Positions 42,174-52,233 of a stretch of 64,000 bases of DNA are shown piece after piece. The notes beneath the pieces were generated by a model that was given only the letters and a program-made list of their open reading frames with translations, searched no databases and was not told the DNA's origin. The translations under genes and the position numbers were made by a program. How positions within the stretch are numbered: the first letter of the stretch is position 1; each line of letters begins with the position of its first letter. Source of the stretch: UBA1479 sp040216635 (GTDB lineage: Bacteria; Pseudomonadota; Alphaproteobacteria; Rhodospirillales; Casp-alpha2); NCBI GenBank assembly GCA_040216635.1, contig JAVJOU010000029.1, positions 124,001 to 188,000 of the forward strand, read 5' to 3'.

Positions 42174-43742
42174 ATGGCGGAGAACGCACCGCGTCTGTCC
42201 TGCTTGCCAGCCAATCTGCTTGACCGTAATCTCGCAATCCTGAGCGAACGCCCCGGCGTTCCCGGTATCGTCCTGATACTTGTCCTGTCGTTGATGTTTA
42301 TCCGCGCGGGCCTGTTTCCCGGCACGGGCGGAGACGACGGCGAACAGCTGATCTTTTCCCAATTCTTCGACTGGGGCTATCAGGTCCGCAACCCGCCGCT
42401 CTACACCTGGCTGGTCATTGCTCTATCATCCGTTACGGGGCCGACGCTCTGGGCCGTCAACATCGTGAAATTCACGTTGTTGGCCGGCATGTACCTGATG
42501 CTGTGGCGGGCCGCTCGTTATGTCATTCAGGACCGTAGACTGGCCGCCCTGGCCGGTCTTGCGCCAGTCCTTCTTTATTACATCGCCTGGGAAGCCGTGA
42601 CCGGGTTCAGCCATACGGTCCTCGCCGCCAGCCTGTACGCCGCCCTGATCTGGGTGGTTCTGCGATTGCGCGATCAAGCGACCGCACGACTTAGCGATTA
42701 CCTGTTGCTGGGTCTGGTGATCGGCCTGGGCGCCATGGCCAAGTACGCCTTCTGGATATTCCTTGTATCCCTGCTCGCCACGTCGATGCTGGATACCGTC
42801 CTGCGGCGTCGGTTGCTGACATGGCGCCTCCTGCTGTCCTTCGCCGTTGCCACCGCGGTCGCCGTCCCCCATTATCTGTGGCTGTTCGACCGCCTGGATA
42901 TTCTGAGTGGACAGGCTGGTCAAACAGTGGCGGCCGGGGGATTGTCGTTCAAAGGCCTGGGCCATGGTGTGAAAGCGGCCGTGGGCTTTCTGGCTCCCTT
43001 CTGGCTCATCGCCCTGGTCTGTTTTCCTGCCGCATTCAAACCCGTACCGGACAGCATTACGGCGCGCCATCACCCCATGATCCGGGTAATCGGCTGGCAA
43101 ATGGTGCTGATCCTGGCAGGGACAGCCATCGGCACGCTGTTGCTGCCGGAATTCCGCATCCGTACCCATTACATGACCGTATTGCTGCTGTTCCCCATTT
43201 GGATAATGGCCCGGGCCGAAGCGACGGTGCCCAACGAACGGCGTATCGGGGCCTTCGGCGCCGTGTTGAGCCTTGCGCTGTTGGCGGGCCCTGTCGGTCT
43301 GACCGGCAAATATCTGTTCGAGCCCCTGACCTGCAAGCGCTGCCAGCACCATGTTCCCTACGATCCGCTCTCCGAGAAAATCCAAGACATGGGATTCAAG
43401 GGCGGGACCATCGTGGCCTCGTGGCATCCGGACCCCCTGCCCGGCAACCTGCGTGCCGTTTTTCCCCATACCCGCGTCGTCAGCGCCAAACACAAAGACG
43501 TCATTCCGCCCTTGAAGAAGAATGCCAGCGGCCAATGCCTGATCGTCTGGTCCGCCGACGCCGCGCGCGACAACCGTTCCCCTGCCGTGGCGGCCGCCAA
43601 CGAAATCCTGCATGCGGGCATCAGCCTGGACACCAAACAACAGCTGATCACGGCACCGCTTGCAGGCATCCCATCACTGACCCAAGGCAAGGCGGCCATT
43701 CTGGGCGTGATCCTGGCGGATGGGCGCGGGAACTGCCGCTAG
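42174..43742 (+). CDS. GT39-type membrane glycosyltransferase (paralogue A)
   Basis: A 522-residue polytopic protein of the ArnT/PMT group (lipid-linked sugar donor). The first extracytoplasmic loop has the acidic motif GDDGEQLIFSQFF followed by NPPLYTW. About ten membrane helices reach residue 385. After them comes a soluble C-terminal part of about 130 residues with a CKRCQ motif and GTIVASWHPDPLPGNLRAVF. It begins 8 bp after tyrS. A paralogue of the same architecture lies tail-to-tail with it, 4 bp away. Acceptor unknown: lipid A, another glycolipid or protein. Confidence 0.8.
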   Translation: MAENAPRLSCLPANLLDRNLAILSERPGVPGIVLILVLSLMFIRAGLFPGTGGDDGEQLIFSQFFDWGYQVRNPPLYTWLVIALSSVTGPTLWAVNIVKFTLLAGMYLMLWRAARYVIQDRRLAALAGLAPVLLYYIAWEAVTGFSHTVLAASLYAALIWVVLRLRDQATARLSDYLLLGLVIGLGAMAKYAFWIFLVSLLATSMLDTVLRRRLLTWRLLLSFAVATAVAVPHYLWLFDRLDILSGQAGQTVAAGGLSFKGLGHGVKAAVGFLAPFWLIALVCFPAAFKPVPDSITARHHPMIRVIGWQMVLILAGTAIGTLLLPEFRIRTHYMTVLLLFPIWIMARAEATVPNERRIGAFGAVLSLALLAGPVGLTGKYLFEPLTCKRCQHHVPYDPLSEKIQDMGFKGGTIVASWHPDPLPGNLRAVFPHTRVVSAKHKDVIPPLKKNASGQCLIVWSADAARDNRSPAVAAANEILHAGISLDTKQQLITAPLAGIPSLTQGKAAILGVILADGRGNCR

Positions 43743-43746
43743 GCTG

Positions 43747-45288
43747 TCAGCGACAGCGGCCGGCACCTTCCCACACGATATACGACCAGGTTTTGTGATG
43801 GTCCGCATTGCGGGGAATGGACAGCGTCACCCGGTTCAGCCTTGGCGCGTTGGACAGCGGTGCCCCCCGCAACTGGGCCGCCAGGGATTTGACATCCCCG
43901 CCTTGGTTGCCGCCGCCGGCCCAAACAAGCAGGCATTTTCCCTGTCCCCCTGCATTTTCACCAAGCGGCGGTTCATAATCACGCCATCGCGTGCTGACCA
44001 CGCGGGCATGCGGGAAATACCGCCGCAGGTTGCCGGCCAGTTGATTGGGCCAATCCTGGGCAATGATGGTGCCGTCGGAAAAACCTGACCGCATCAGGCT
44101 TTGCGCCAAATCTTCATAGGGAATGAAGAAATTGCACTTCCGGCAGGTCTGAGGCCCCGCAATGCCGCGCCCGGCAAGCCCGGCCGGCACAGCGACCGCG
44201 ATAACCAGCAGGGCCACCGCAAACCAATGCAGGCGCCGCGCCATCGGTTTTCCGGCTGCATCCGCAAACACCTTGATGCGCAGCAGCACATAGAACGGCA
44301 GCGGGAACCACACGACCAGCCAGTTGTTGCGCACGTCCGTCGCCCCGGTTGCCAGGATTGCGGCGACGGACAAAATCAAAAGAGACAGCAGATAAGCTTC
44401 AAGGAACCGTCCCGTGTTGATCAGCCGTTCCGACGGATGCGGCAACGATGTCAGAGCACGCGGAAAGAAAAGAATACCAAGCGGCAGAAACGGCGACACC
44501 AGCCCCAAGGTCGCAATCACGAATTGGCCAAGCCCTTTAGCCGCCGCCATCAAACGGTCTTCAATCACCGGAAACAACCGCCCGGCCCCGATCACGCCCG
44601 CCACGGCTTCGCGGTCGGTTAGGAACAACGCCACAGGCAACCCCGCCATGGCCAGCGCCAACACCAGCGCCCCGCCGAAGCGCGGGCAGAAAACCCGGGG
44701 CCGAAGTCCCGGGTGGCGCCAAGCACCGATCAATAGTGGAATCAGAAACAGGGCGAAATTGTACTTGGCCAGCAACCCAGCCGCGATGGCCAGTGCCAGC
44801 CATAAGTAATCCCGCCAGCCCGAAGTTTTTTCCAGGCGCAGCAATAGCCACAACGTCGCCGACATGGCCGTAAGCAAAAGCACCGTATGGGAATAATTGA
44901 CGACCGCGTCCCAACCGATAAAGAAGCAGGCAACCAGCGACAAGGGTGCGAAGGCAGCAAACAGATTGTCTGAAAAAAGACGCCGGGCGGCCAAATAAGA
45001 AAAGGCATAAAACGCCGCCAAAAGGGCGTATTTAACGGCGATGACAGCCCCCATGGTGGGGCCGGAAACGGACTGCACCGCCATCATCAGCCAGGCATAA
45101 AGCGGTGGCTGGTTGCCCTTGTAGGCCATGGCCCAGGATTGAGTGTAATAGAGAATTTCCGCGTCGTCGTCGGAGCCGCCTGGAAACAGGCCCAGGCGCA
45201 ACACGGCAAGAACCGCGAAATAAACACCCAGCACCACGGCCAACCGCAATCGACCGGCGCCATCGATCCGACGAGTCAGTGCACTCAT
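43747..45288 (-). CDS. GT39-type membrane glycosyltransferase (paralogue B)
   Basis: A 513-residue paralogue of the convergent neighbour. The loop motif is SDDDAEILYYTQSW followed by QPPLYAWLM. About ten helices are followed by the same C-terminal domain, with CRKCN, GTIIAQDWPNQLAGNLRRYF and RVVSTRWRD. The two proteins align through their whole length, so they arose by duplication with inversion. Its start overlaps the stop of the AsmA/YhdP-type gene by 4 bp, so the two are translationally coupled. Role inferred: modification of an envelope glycolipid. Confidence 0.8.
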   Translation of the reverse strand: MSALTRRIDGAGRLRLAVVLGVYFAVLAVLRLGLFPGGSDDDAEILYYTQSWAMAYKGNQPPLYAWLMMAVQSVSGPTMGAVIAVKYALLAAFYAFSYLAARRLFSDNLFAAFAPLSLVACFFIGWDAVVNYSHTVLLLTAMSATLWLLLRLEKTSGWRDYLWLALAIAAGLLAKYNFALFLIPLLIGAWRHPGLRPRVFCPRFGGALVLALAMAGLPVALFLTDREAVAGVIGAGRLFPVIEDRLMAAAKGLGQFVIATLGLVSPFLPLGILFFPRALTSLPHPSERLINTGRFLEAYLLSLLILSVAAILATGATDVRNNWLVVWFPLPFYVLLRIKVFADAAGKPMARRLHWFAVALLVIAVAVPAGLAGRGIAGPQTCRKCNFFIPYEDLAQSLMRSGFSDGTIIAQDWPNQLAGNLRRYFPHARVVSTRWRDYEPPLGENAGGQGKCLLVWAGGGNQGGDVKSLAAQLRGAPLSNAPRLNRVTLSIPRNADHHKTWSYIVWEGAGRCR

Positions 45289-48200
45289 TTCGTCGTCGGA
45301 GGTGAACTCGGGTCAGCGGGCGGCTGGCGCGGGGCATCTTCGAATACGCCGAACAGTCGCCGCAGGAACCCGGGTGCCAGCGCCGACAAGGGATTAACAT
45401 CAACCTTGGGATCTTCCTGCGGCCCGGTCATACGGAAATTGGCCGCGAACAGACCGCTGCCTTTTTCCCCCCCGGTGAAGATGTTGCCCAAGACCGGAAT
45501 TCGGCCCAACGCGGAATTAATGGCATAGGCGGGAACAACCGTTCCCTGAATATCGAGAACATCGGCATGGGTATAGACGGTTCCCGAAGCTGTAAAGCCG
45601 AGCGATGTCCCGGCTGCCCGCGCATCGGAAATTTCGACCACACCCGAGCGCATGGTGAACGGGATGTCGAGTACCGCAAAGCCTAAGCCGTCGCCCTGCA
45701 ATGCATCTAAAATCCCAGTCAGAGCCATGATGCTGACCAAATGCGCAAGCGCCGGTGCCTTCAACACCCGATAATCATTAATCATCAACCGCCCCTTGAG
45801 CGGACGGTCCGGATGGCTGTCGTCGAAGGTGCCGGAAAGCTTCATAACGCCACCCTGCATGTTGTCATACAGTCCGATGGTACGCAGGACGGTGCCCGCA
45901 TCGGCAGTATTGATTTCGACGGTCCTATTCCCGCCATCGGGACCAGGCTTCAGTTCAACATCCACCGTCGTGGAGCCATCCATCATGGTTTTCAAAAAGA
46001 CCGTCCGCCAGACCTCGTCCTCGCGCTGAAATGTACCGGACACATCCGTCAGCAATTGGTTTTCACCGATCCAGACTTTCTGGAATTCCGCCGCCAGGAC
46101 AAAATCGCCAAGAACCGTGTCATCCCTGCCATCGGTCAAATCTTTCCAAACGGGCATCAGATCCAAGGACGCCCCATGAAAGCCAAGGTCCCAGGCCCCA
46201 TCGGCGCGGCGAATGAGAGCCCCCTGCATGTTCGTCCGGCCGTAATTGATGCGCGTGAAATCGATGCGCCGGGGGGCCGTTCCGTCCTCTTCGAAAGTGC
46301 CGCGCCCGGCCACGGCCAAATCTTCGGCATAGAGCGCGAAATGCGTGATCTCACTGGGCTTGTTCCCCTTGAACGTCAGGTTCATTTCGGCCCGTCCGGC
46401 AGCGCCCAACGGTTTACGCCATTTCACCCGGTCGACGGCAAGTTCCGCTTCGGCCAAATCGGCACGGACCTCGACCCGGGTTTCTTGATCGTTCAACACC
46501 GTAAAGCGAAGATTCGCACCGACGGCACCGCTGACGTATTCATCACTCAAAAGGCCGACGTTCAGCCCCAATTCGCGAAGTCGCGCGACATCGGGAATAC
46601 GCCCGGACAGATCAAGAATGGTCCGGAACGCAACCCTGTCGCCGAAGTTCTCGCGCCAGGAAATATCCGCGGGCATGCCGGCGACCACGCCGTCGCCCTT
46701 GACCTCCATGCCGCGTTTGTCGACCGACAGATTAAGGTCCGCATGTTCCAGATCAAAACCATGCAGGGCGTTGGGAATGGCCGCATCGCGAAGCCGCGCA
46801 TCGGCGGCGACCTTCACATGATCCAATTCCAGATCCAGGATCAACGGCAGGGCCAAACGCAGATGAACCCGCGCCGTGCCTTTGGCACCCGAAGGCTTGA
46901 CCCCCATTTCCGTGGCATATCCCAACGGTGCGTGATCGATCAACGCCAAGGCTTTGTCCAAAGGCCCCGCGACCGTAGCTTGGATTTCAGCGACTTCCTG
47001 ATGGGTCGATAGACCGGTGATGAACAACTGGCCTTCTTCAAGCGCCATACCGCCGGAATTCCCCCGCGACAGGAACACATCGAACCGTTTGTGGGTAAAG
47101 TTGGCTTTGCCTTCCATGTCCGTAATTGCGGGCATGCCCTTCAGGTATGTCAGAACCCCCTGGTGGAAATCCATGTCACCGACAATTGAATTGATCGTCC
47201 ATCCGCCGGCATTGCCGGCCGCACGGACTTTCATATCCAAGCGCGGCACAAAACCGTCCGTTATGTTTTCAATCCACCAGTCATAGACGTCGGGCGCCCA
47301 TTCCGGCGCCCAGTATTGCTTCAGGTTCTTGAGCGGCGTATCCCGAAGCGTAACATCCAAGGCGCTGACCGGATTGCCGGTTACATCATTGACCGTTCCA
47401 TTCACCGCGACGCGCGGCCCACCCGTTTCCAAGTTCAGGCGCGAGATGACGGCACGGTCCTCGTCCATCCAATATTTGCCGGCGAACTTCATGGCCGTAA
47501 CAGGTATCCGGTGCTGTGCCGACCCCGGCGAACGAACCGTCGCACCTTCTTTCGCTTCGACGGAAAAATCAAAAATTTCCGCCGTCCGTGCGCGGCCGTC
47601 ATAGCGCCCCTTCAGCACCAGGGACTTCACGGCAATGGCTTCTTCATAAGGATCGGGGGTCAGGATCACGCCCTCGCCGCCGGTAAACAAAAAGCCGATA
47701 TCTTCCGGCGGCCCATTGACCTTCATACCCAGGGTGACCGTTCCCCTGAGCGGCAATTGAATGCGGTCAAACGGCTTCAGGGATTCGTGGAAACCGGCAA
47801 AAGCTTTCGGATCCAGATCGGAAAATGCGACGCTAACCGCCAACCGTTGCTGATTAACGAGATAACTTCCCTTGGCCGTGACCTCGGACCGCCGGCCTTC
47901 AAGGTCCATCTGCAACGAAACTTCACCCTGGATGCCGACATCGTCGCGCACCAGCCGAATATCGGCGATCGGCGCCGACCAGCGCCGTCCCAGCACTTCA
48001 TCGACGATGACCGTTTCCGCTCCGATGATGTTCAGGCGGGAAAGATAAGCAAGCTGCGCCCCTTGACCCGGTCCGGCGCCAACCTTGGCAACCAGAAGGT
48101 CAAGCAAACCGCTGCCCAATTGCCGGCCTTCGGACGGCGTGCCGCCGGACGACGTTCCGCCCAGATTGACCTCGAACCGGCCGTCGGCGCTGCGCCGCAT

Positions 48201-48632
48201 GACCAGGCGCGGGCCGAACAGTTCTACGCTTTTCGGCACGATCGCGCCGCGCCGAATAAGGGCATGGCTCGACAATGAAAAGGAAACCTCGGGGATCGCC
48301 GCGACGACGGCACCCAGTTTGTCATAAACCAGGACATCGAGAACCCGGATATCGAGTGCGCGCTCCCACCCGGCCCAGGTCAGGATGGTATCTCCCAGAT
48401 CGACCTGCAATTCGGGGCTGCGTTCATTCAGCGCCTGTTCGATATAGGGCGTCAGAAAGCTGAGCGATATCGGCCCTTTGGACAACTGCCAGGACAGCAG
48501 GCCCGCAACAATCGCCACGCCGGCCACCAACCCGCCCGCAAGATGCGCTAGCCCCCGGCACCAACGCCGGAACAGCCCCGGACGATCGATATTGTCCGGC
48601 TGGTCGATCTGATCGTTGTTTTCCGCCACCAC
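45285..48632 (-). CDS. AsmA/YhdP-type large envelope protein (DUF3971-like)
   Basis: A 1115-residue protein anchored by one N-terminal membrane helix (about residues 29-52, LAGGLVAGVAIVAGLLSW). It continues as a very long beta-rich periplasmic domain, the architecture of YhdP/TamB-like proteins that bridge the envelope and move phospholipid. The last 200 residues include the AsmA-like block LTGILDALQGDGLGFAVLDIPF and GTVVPAYAINSALGRIPVLG. GGAGG precedes two adjacent GTG codons; the second (48629) has better spacing. It is coupled to a GT39 glycosyltransferase and divergent from glnE. Confidence 0.85.
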   Translation of the reverse strand: MVAENNDQIDQPDNIDRPGLFRRWCRGLAHLAGGLVAGVAIVAGLLSWQLSKGPISLSFLTPYIEQALNERSPELQVDLGDTILTWAGWERALDIRVLDVLVYDKLGAVVAAIPEVSFSLSSHALIRRGAIVPKSVELFGPRLVMRRSADGRFEVNLGGTSSGGTPSEGRQLGSGLLDLLVAKVGAGPGQGAQLAYLSRLNIIGAETVIVDEVLGRRWSAPIADIRLVRDDVGIQGEVSLQMDLEGRRSEVTAKGSYLVNQQRLAVSVAFSDLDPKAFAGFHESLKPFDRIQLPLRGTVTLGMKVNGPPEDIGFLFTGGEGVILTPDPYEEAIAVKSLVLKGRYDGRARTAEIFDFSVEAKEGATVRSPGSAQHRIPVTAMKFAGKYWMDEDRAVISRLNLETGGPRVAVNGTVNDVTGNPVSALDVTLRDTPLKNLKQYWAPEWAPDVYDWWIENITDGFVPRLDMKVRAAGNAGGWTINSIVGDMDFHQGVLTYLKGMPAITDMEGKANFTHKRFDVFLSRGNSGGMALEEGQLFITGLSTHQEVAEIQATVAGPLDKALALIDHAPLGYATEMGVKPSGAKGTARVHLRLALPLILDLELDHVKVAADARLRDAAIPNALHGFDLEHADLNLSVDKRGMEVKGDGVVAGMPADISWRENFGDRVAFRTILDLSGRIPDVARLRELGLNVGLLSDEYVSGAVGANLRFTVLNDQETRVEVRADLAEAELAVDRVKWRKPLGAAGRAEMNLTFKGNKPSEITHFALYAEDLAVAGRGTFEEDGTAPRRIDFTRINYGRTNMQGALIRRADGAWDLGFHGASLDLMPVWKDLTDGRDDTVLGDFVLAAEFQKVWIGENQLLTDVSGTFQREDEVWRTVFLKTMMDGSTTVDVELKPGPDGGNRTVEINTADAGTVLRTIGLYDNMQGGVMKLSGTFDDSHPDRPLKGRLMINDYRVLKAPALAHLVSIMALTGILDALQGDGLGFAVLDIPFTMRSGVVEISDARAAGTSLGFTASGTVYTHADVLDIQGTVVPAYAINSALGRIPVLGNIFTGGEKGSGLFAANFRMTGPQEDPKVDVNPLSALAPGFLRRLFGVFEDAPRQPPADPSSPPTTK

Positions 48633-48711
48633 GCCTCCGTTAGCGCGCTTGACCCCGGTTTTCGCTTCCCGCAGTCTTCAGCCCCAATGGCCTCAAGGAA
48701 CAATACAATTA

Positions 48712-51700
48712 ATGACAAGTATGCCTGAAAATTTCCTTTCCGGCAGTAAACCCGATCTCCCGACCCCGGGAAACCCCGAATCCCTGGCAATTGGTTGGGA
48801 ACACTGGGATTCTGCCGTTTCCCGCAGCGCCGACCCAAAGATCGAATCGGCGGCCAAGAATGTTGCCGGAAAGGAACGGGACAAGGCCCTTTTGGATGCC
48901 CTGTTCGCCCACAGCCCCTTCCTGACGCATGTGGCGACGAGCGACCCGGCATTCACCCTGCGTATCCTCGAGGCCGGGCCGGATGCTGCTTTGACCGATA
49001 TCCTGGCCGACCTGTCGGACCGGCCCGAGGGCGAAACCGAAGCAACCTTGAAGACCCGCCTGCGCATCGCAAAAAAACGCGCGGCCCTGGCCATCGCCAT
49101 GGCGGATATAAGCAGCGAATGGCCGCTTGAAAAGGTCACGGGCGGAATCAGCGACATTGCCGAAGGCTGTTTGAAAGCCGCCTGCGATTTCGGCCTCAGC
49201 GAAGCGGCCCGGCGCGGAGTGCTGACCTTGGCGACCCCCGAAGATCCATCCAAGAATTCCGGACTGGTCGTCCTGGGCATGGGCAAGCTGGGGGCCCGGG
49301 AACTGAATTATTCCTCGGACATCGACATCATTGTGTTCTTCGATCCCGAGGTCATGGCGACGGACCGCCCCGATGAGCTGCAACCGGCCATGGTCCGGCT
49401 TGTTCGTCTGATCCTTCGGATCATGGATGAACGGACCGCCGACGGATACGTGTTCCGCACGGACCTGCGCCTGCGCCCCGATCCCAGCGCGACGCCCCTG
49501 GCGATCTCCGTGCTGGCGGCGGAAAGCTATTATGAAAGCCTGGGGCAGAATTGGGAACGGGCCGCCATGATCAAGGCACGGCCCGTGGCCGGCGATCTGG
49601 AAGCCGGGGCCCAATTCCTGGAATGGCTGCGCCCCTTCATCTGGCGCAAGAATTTGGATTTCGCGGCGATCCAGGACATTCATTCCATCAAGCGCCAGAT
49701 CAATGCCCATCGGGGCATCGGCGCGATCCGGGCATTGGGTCATAACGTCAAGCTGGGCCGCGGCGGCATTCGCGAAATCGAATTTTTCGCCCAAACCCAG
49801 CAATTGATCTGGGGCGGGCGCATCCCCGAATTGCGCATCGCCCGCACCAAGGAAGCGATCGACTGCCTGGTCAGTCATGAACAGGTTTTGCCCGAGACCG
49901 CCGAAGACCTGAAAAGTGCCTACGACTTCCTGCGCCGCGTCGAACACCGCCTGCAAATGGTCGATGACGAACAGACCCATACCCTGCCGGACGACACAGA
50001 CGGCTTCGATGCCTTTGCCGGGTTTATGGGCTATCCGTCCGGCGAGGCTTTTGCCCAGGTACTGACAGATCATCTGCATAAAGTTCAAACCCATTACGGC
50101 GCCCTGTTCGGCGACGCCCCTGCCCTGTCGGCCGATGACAGCACCGGCGAAGACGGCGGCGGTAATCTGGTCTTCACGGGTGGTGACGCCGATCCGGACA
50201 CGCTGGCGACCATCCGCAAGATGGGGTTCGAGGAACCGGCCCGCGTCGATGCTCAGATCCGGGCCTGGCACCATGGGCGTTACCGGGCCATGCGCTCGAC
50301 CCGATCCCGCGAACTGCTGACTGAATTGATGCCGGTCCTGCTGCGCGCCATCGCCAAGACGCCGGAACCGGACAAGACGTTCCTTCGGTTCGACAGCTTC
50401 CTGAAGGTCCTGCCGGGCGGGGTACAGTTGTTTTCCATGTTTCATTCCAACCCGCATCTGCTGTCCATGGTGGTCGAAATCACGGGCAAGGCGCCGCGCC
50501 TGGCCGAACACATGGGCAATCATGCCGCGATCCTGGACAGCGTCCTGACCGCCGATTTCTTCGATCCGCCGCCCGACCTGGCGGAACTCGGCGACGAATT
50601 GGAAGCCCAATTGAAACCTTGCAGCCTTTTGGAAGAGGTTCTGATCGAATGCCGCCGCTGGGCCAACGACCGGCGCTTCCAGGTCGGCGTACAGCGCCTG
50701 AACGCCCGGATCAAACCGCTGGAGGCATCGCGCGCCCTGTCCGACATCGCCGAGACGGCCCTGGGCGCCCTGCTGCCCCGGATCGCCGACGAATTCGCCG
50801 ACACCTACGGCCGGGTACCGGGCGGCGAGATCGCGATCGTCGCCCTGGGACGCCTGGGCAGCCGGGAAATGACCGCTGCGTCGGACCTGGACCTGATCTT
50901 CGTCTACGACACGGATGAAGACGCAGATGCGTCGGACGGCCCCAAATCCCTGGCCCCGGCGCAATATTTCGGGCGTATGACCCAGCGCATGATCAATGGC
51001 CTGACCGCCATGATGGCCGAAGGACCGCTCTATGAAATCGACATGCGCCTGCGCCCGTCGGGCACCAAGGGGCCGCTTGCCACATCCTTGACGGCCTTCC
51101 GCAAATATCACGATGAATCGGCCTGGACCTGGGAACGCATGGCCCTGGTCCGCGCCCGCGCCGTGGCCGGCACGGGCGATCTGCGAGGCCGGGTGGAAAG
51201 CGCCATCGCAACCATCCTGGGCATCCCTGTGGACCCGGATAAATTGCTGCGCGATGCCGCCGACATGCGCCAGCGCATCGCCAAGGAAAAGACCTCGGAC
51301 TGCATTTGGGACGTCAAGAACCTGCGCGGCGGGCTGGTCGATATCGCCTTCATCGTGCAGTACCTGACGCTTCGTCATATCGACGGCCACCCGGATATCC
51401 GCGATGCCAACACTGTGACCAGCCTGAACAAGCTGAAGGCCACGGGCGTCCTGGCACAAGCCCATTGGCAAGCCCTCATGGACGCCCAGGATTTGTGGAT
51501 GGGCCTGCTGGGAATCCTGGCGGAAACCATCGAAGGCACCCTGACCAAGGACAAGGAAAACCTGATTACGGGCGCCCTTGCCGACGATCTTGTGCGCGTC
51601 GCCGGGGCCGAAGATTTCGACTCCCTGAAACGATTGATGATGGAAACGGCCGCAACCGTATTCGATATATACCGGGAACTGATCGAAATCCCGGCGTCGG

Positions 51701-51732
51701 AGCTGCCGTCGCTTGACGATGAAAACGACTAA
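48712..51732 (+). CDS. glnE: Glutamine synthetase adenylyltransferase/deadenylase GlnE
   Basis: A 1006-residue bifunctional enzyme that adenylylates and de-adenylylates glutamine synthetase under PII control. Two nucleotidyltransferase domains are visible: GARELNYSSDIDIIVFFD in the N-terminal half and GSREMTAASDLDLIFVYD in the C-terminal half. Each is followed by an HD-like helical block (GGIREIEFFAQTQQL; GGLVDIAFIVQYLTL). I start at MTSMPENF; a frame reaching 32 codons farther overlaps the divergent gene. Length is typical. Confidence 0.95.
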   Translation: MTSMPENFLSGSKPDLPTPGNPESLAIGWEHWDSAVSRSADPKIESAAKNVAGKERDKALLDALFAHSPFLTHVATSDPAFTLRILEAGPDAALTDILADLSDRPEGETEATLKTRLRIAKKRAALAIAMADISSEWPLEKVTGGISDIAEGCLKAACDFGLSEAARRGVLTLATPEDPSKNSGLVVLGMGKLGARELNYSSDIDIIVFFDPEVMATDRPDELQPAMVRLVRLILRIMDERTADGYVFRTDLRLRPDPSATPLAISVLAAESYYESLGQNWERAAMIKARPVAGDLEAGAQFLEWLRPFIWRKNLDFAAIQDIHSIKRQINAHRGIGAIRALGHNVKLGRGGIREIEFFAQTQQLIWGGRIPELRIARTKEAIDCLVSHEQVLPETAEDLKSAYDFLRRVEHRLQMVDDEQTHTLPDDTDGFDAFAGFMGYPSGEAFAQVLTDHLHKVQTHYGALFGDAPALSADDSTGEDGGGNLVFTGGDADPDTLATIRKMGFEEPARVDAQIRAWHHGRYRAMRSTRSRELLTELMPVLLRAIAKTPEPDKTFLRFDSFLKVLPGGVQLFSMFHSNPHLLSMVVEITGKAPRLAEHMGNHAAILDSVLTADFFDPPPDLAELGDELEAQLKPCSLLEEVLIECRRWANDRRFQVGVQRLNARIKPLEASRALSDIAETALGALLPRIADEFADTYGRVPGGEIAIVALGRLGSREMTAASDLDLIFVYDTDEDADASDGPKSLAPAQYFGRMTQRMINGLTAMMAEGPLYEIDMRLRPSGTKGPLATSLTAFRKYHDESAWTWERMALVRARAVAGTGDLRGRVESAIATILGIPVDPDKLLRDAADMRQRIAKEKTSDCIWDVKNLRGGLVDIAFIVQYLTLRHIDGHPDIRDANTVTSLNKLKATGVLAQAHWQALMDAQDLWMGLLGILAETIEGTLTKDKENLITGALADDLVRVAGAEDFDSLKRLMMETAATVFDIYRELIEIPASELPSLDDEND

Positions 51733-51762
51733 CGAACCAAAGACCAGAAGGAGAAACAGACC

Positions 51763-52227
51763 ATGACCCTTAACGTCGGCGACAAGGCCCCCGACTTCAA
51801 CCTGCCCACCGACGGCGGCGGCACTCTGGCGCTCAAGGATTTGAAGGGCAAGAAGGTGGTTCTGTATTTCTACCCCAAGGACGATACGCCGGGCTGCACC
51901 ACGGAAGCCCAGGCCTTCCGCGATGCTATCAAGACCTTCGAGAAAGCCGGTGCCGTGATTGTCGGCGCATCCAAGGATTCCGTCGCCCGACACGATAAGT
52001 TCAAGACCAAATACGACCTGCCGTTCCAGCTGGTTTCGGACGAAGACGGCACACTTTGCGAAAGCTACGGTGTGTGGGTGGAAAAGAACATGTACGGCCG
52101 CAAGTACATGGGCATCCAACGCGCCACCTTCCTGATCGATGAAAAGGGCGTGATCCGGCATATCTGGCCCAAGGTGAAGGTCAAGGAACACGCGGACGAC
52201 GTTCTGGCGAAGATCAAGGATCTATAG
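51763..52227 (+). CDS. bcp: Thiol peroxidase of the Bcp/PrxQ family
   Basis: A 154-residue thioredoxin-dependent peroxiredoxin. Peroxidatic C45 lies in YPKDDTPGCTTEAQAFRD. The residue five positions on, which is the resolving Cys in E. coli Bcp, is not Cys here. The only other Cys is about residue 95 (GTLCESYGVW), the position used by some PrxQ or 1-Cys types. AAGGAG precedes the ATG. It is 30 bp after glnE and 6 bp before a ferritin-like gene, so probably co-transcribed with the latter. Confidence 0.93.
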   Translation: MTLNVGDKAPDFNLPTDGGGTLALKDLKGKKVVLYFYPKDDTPGCTTEAQAFRDAIKTFEKAGAVIVGASKDSVARHDKFKTKYDLPFQLVSDEDGTLCESYGVWVEKNMYGRKYMGIQRATFLIDEKGVIRHIWPKVKVKEHADDVLAKIKDL

Positions 52228-52233
52228 ATCAAC

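Noticed and set aside
48709..52191. An open frame of 1160 codons on the minus strand opposite glnE and bcp.
   Set aside because: It is the antisense shadow of two unmistakable genes. Long open antisense frames are common at this GC content, and its protein shows no domain.
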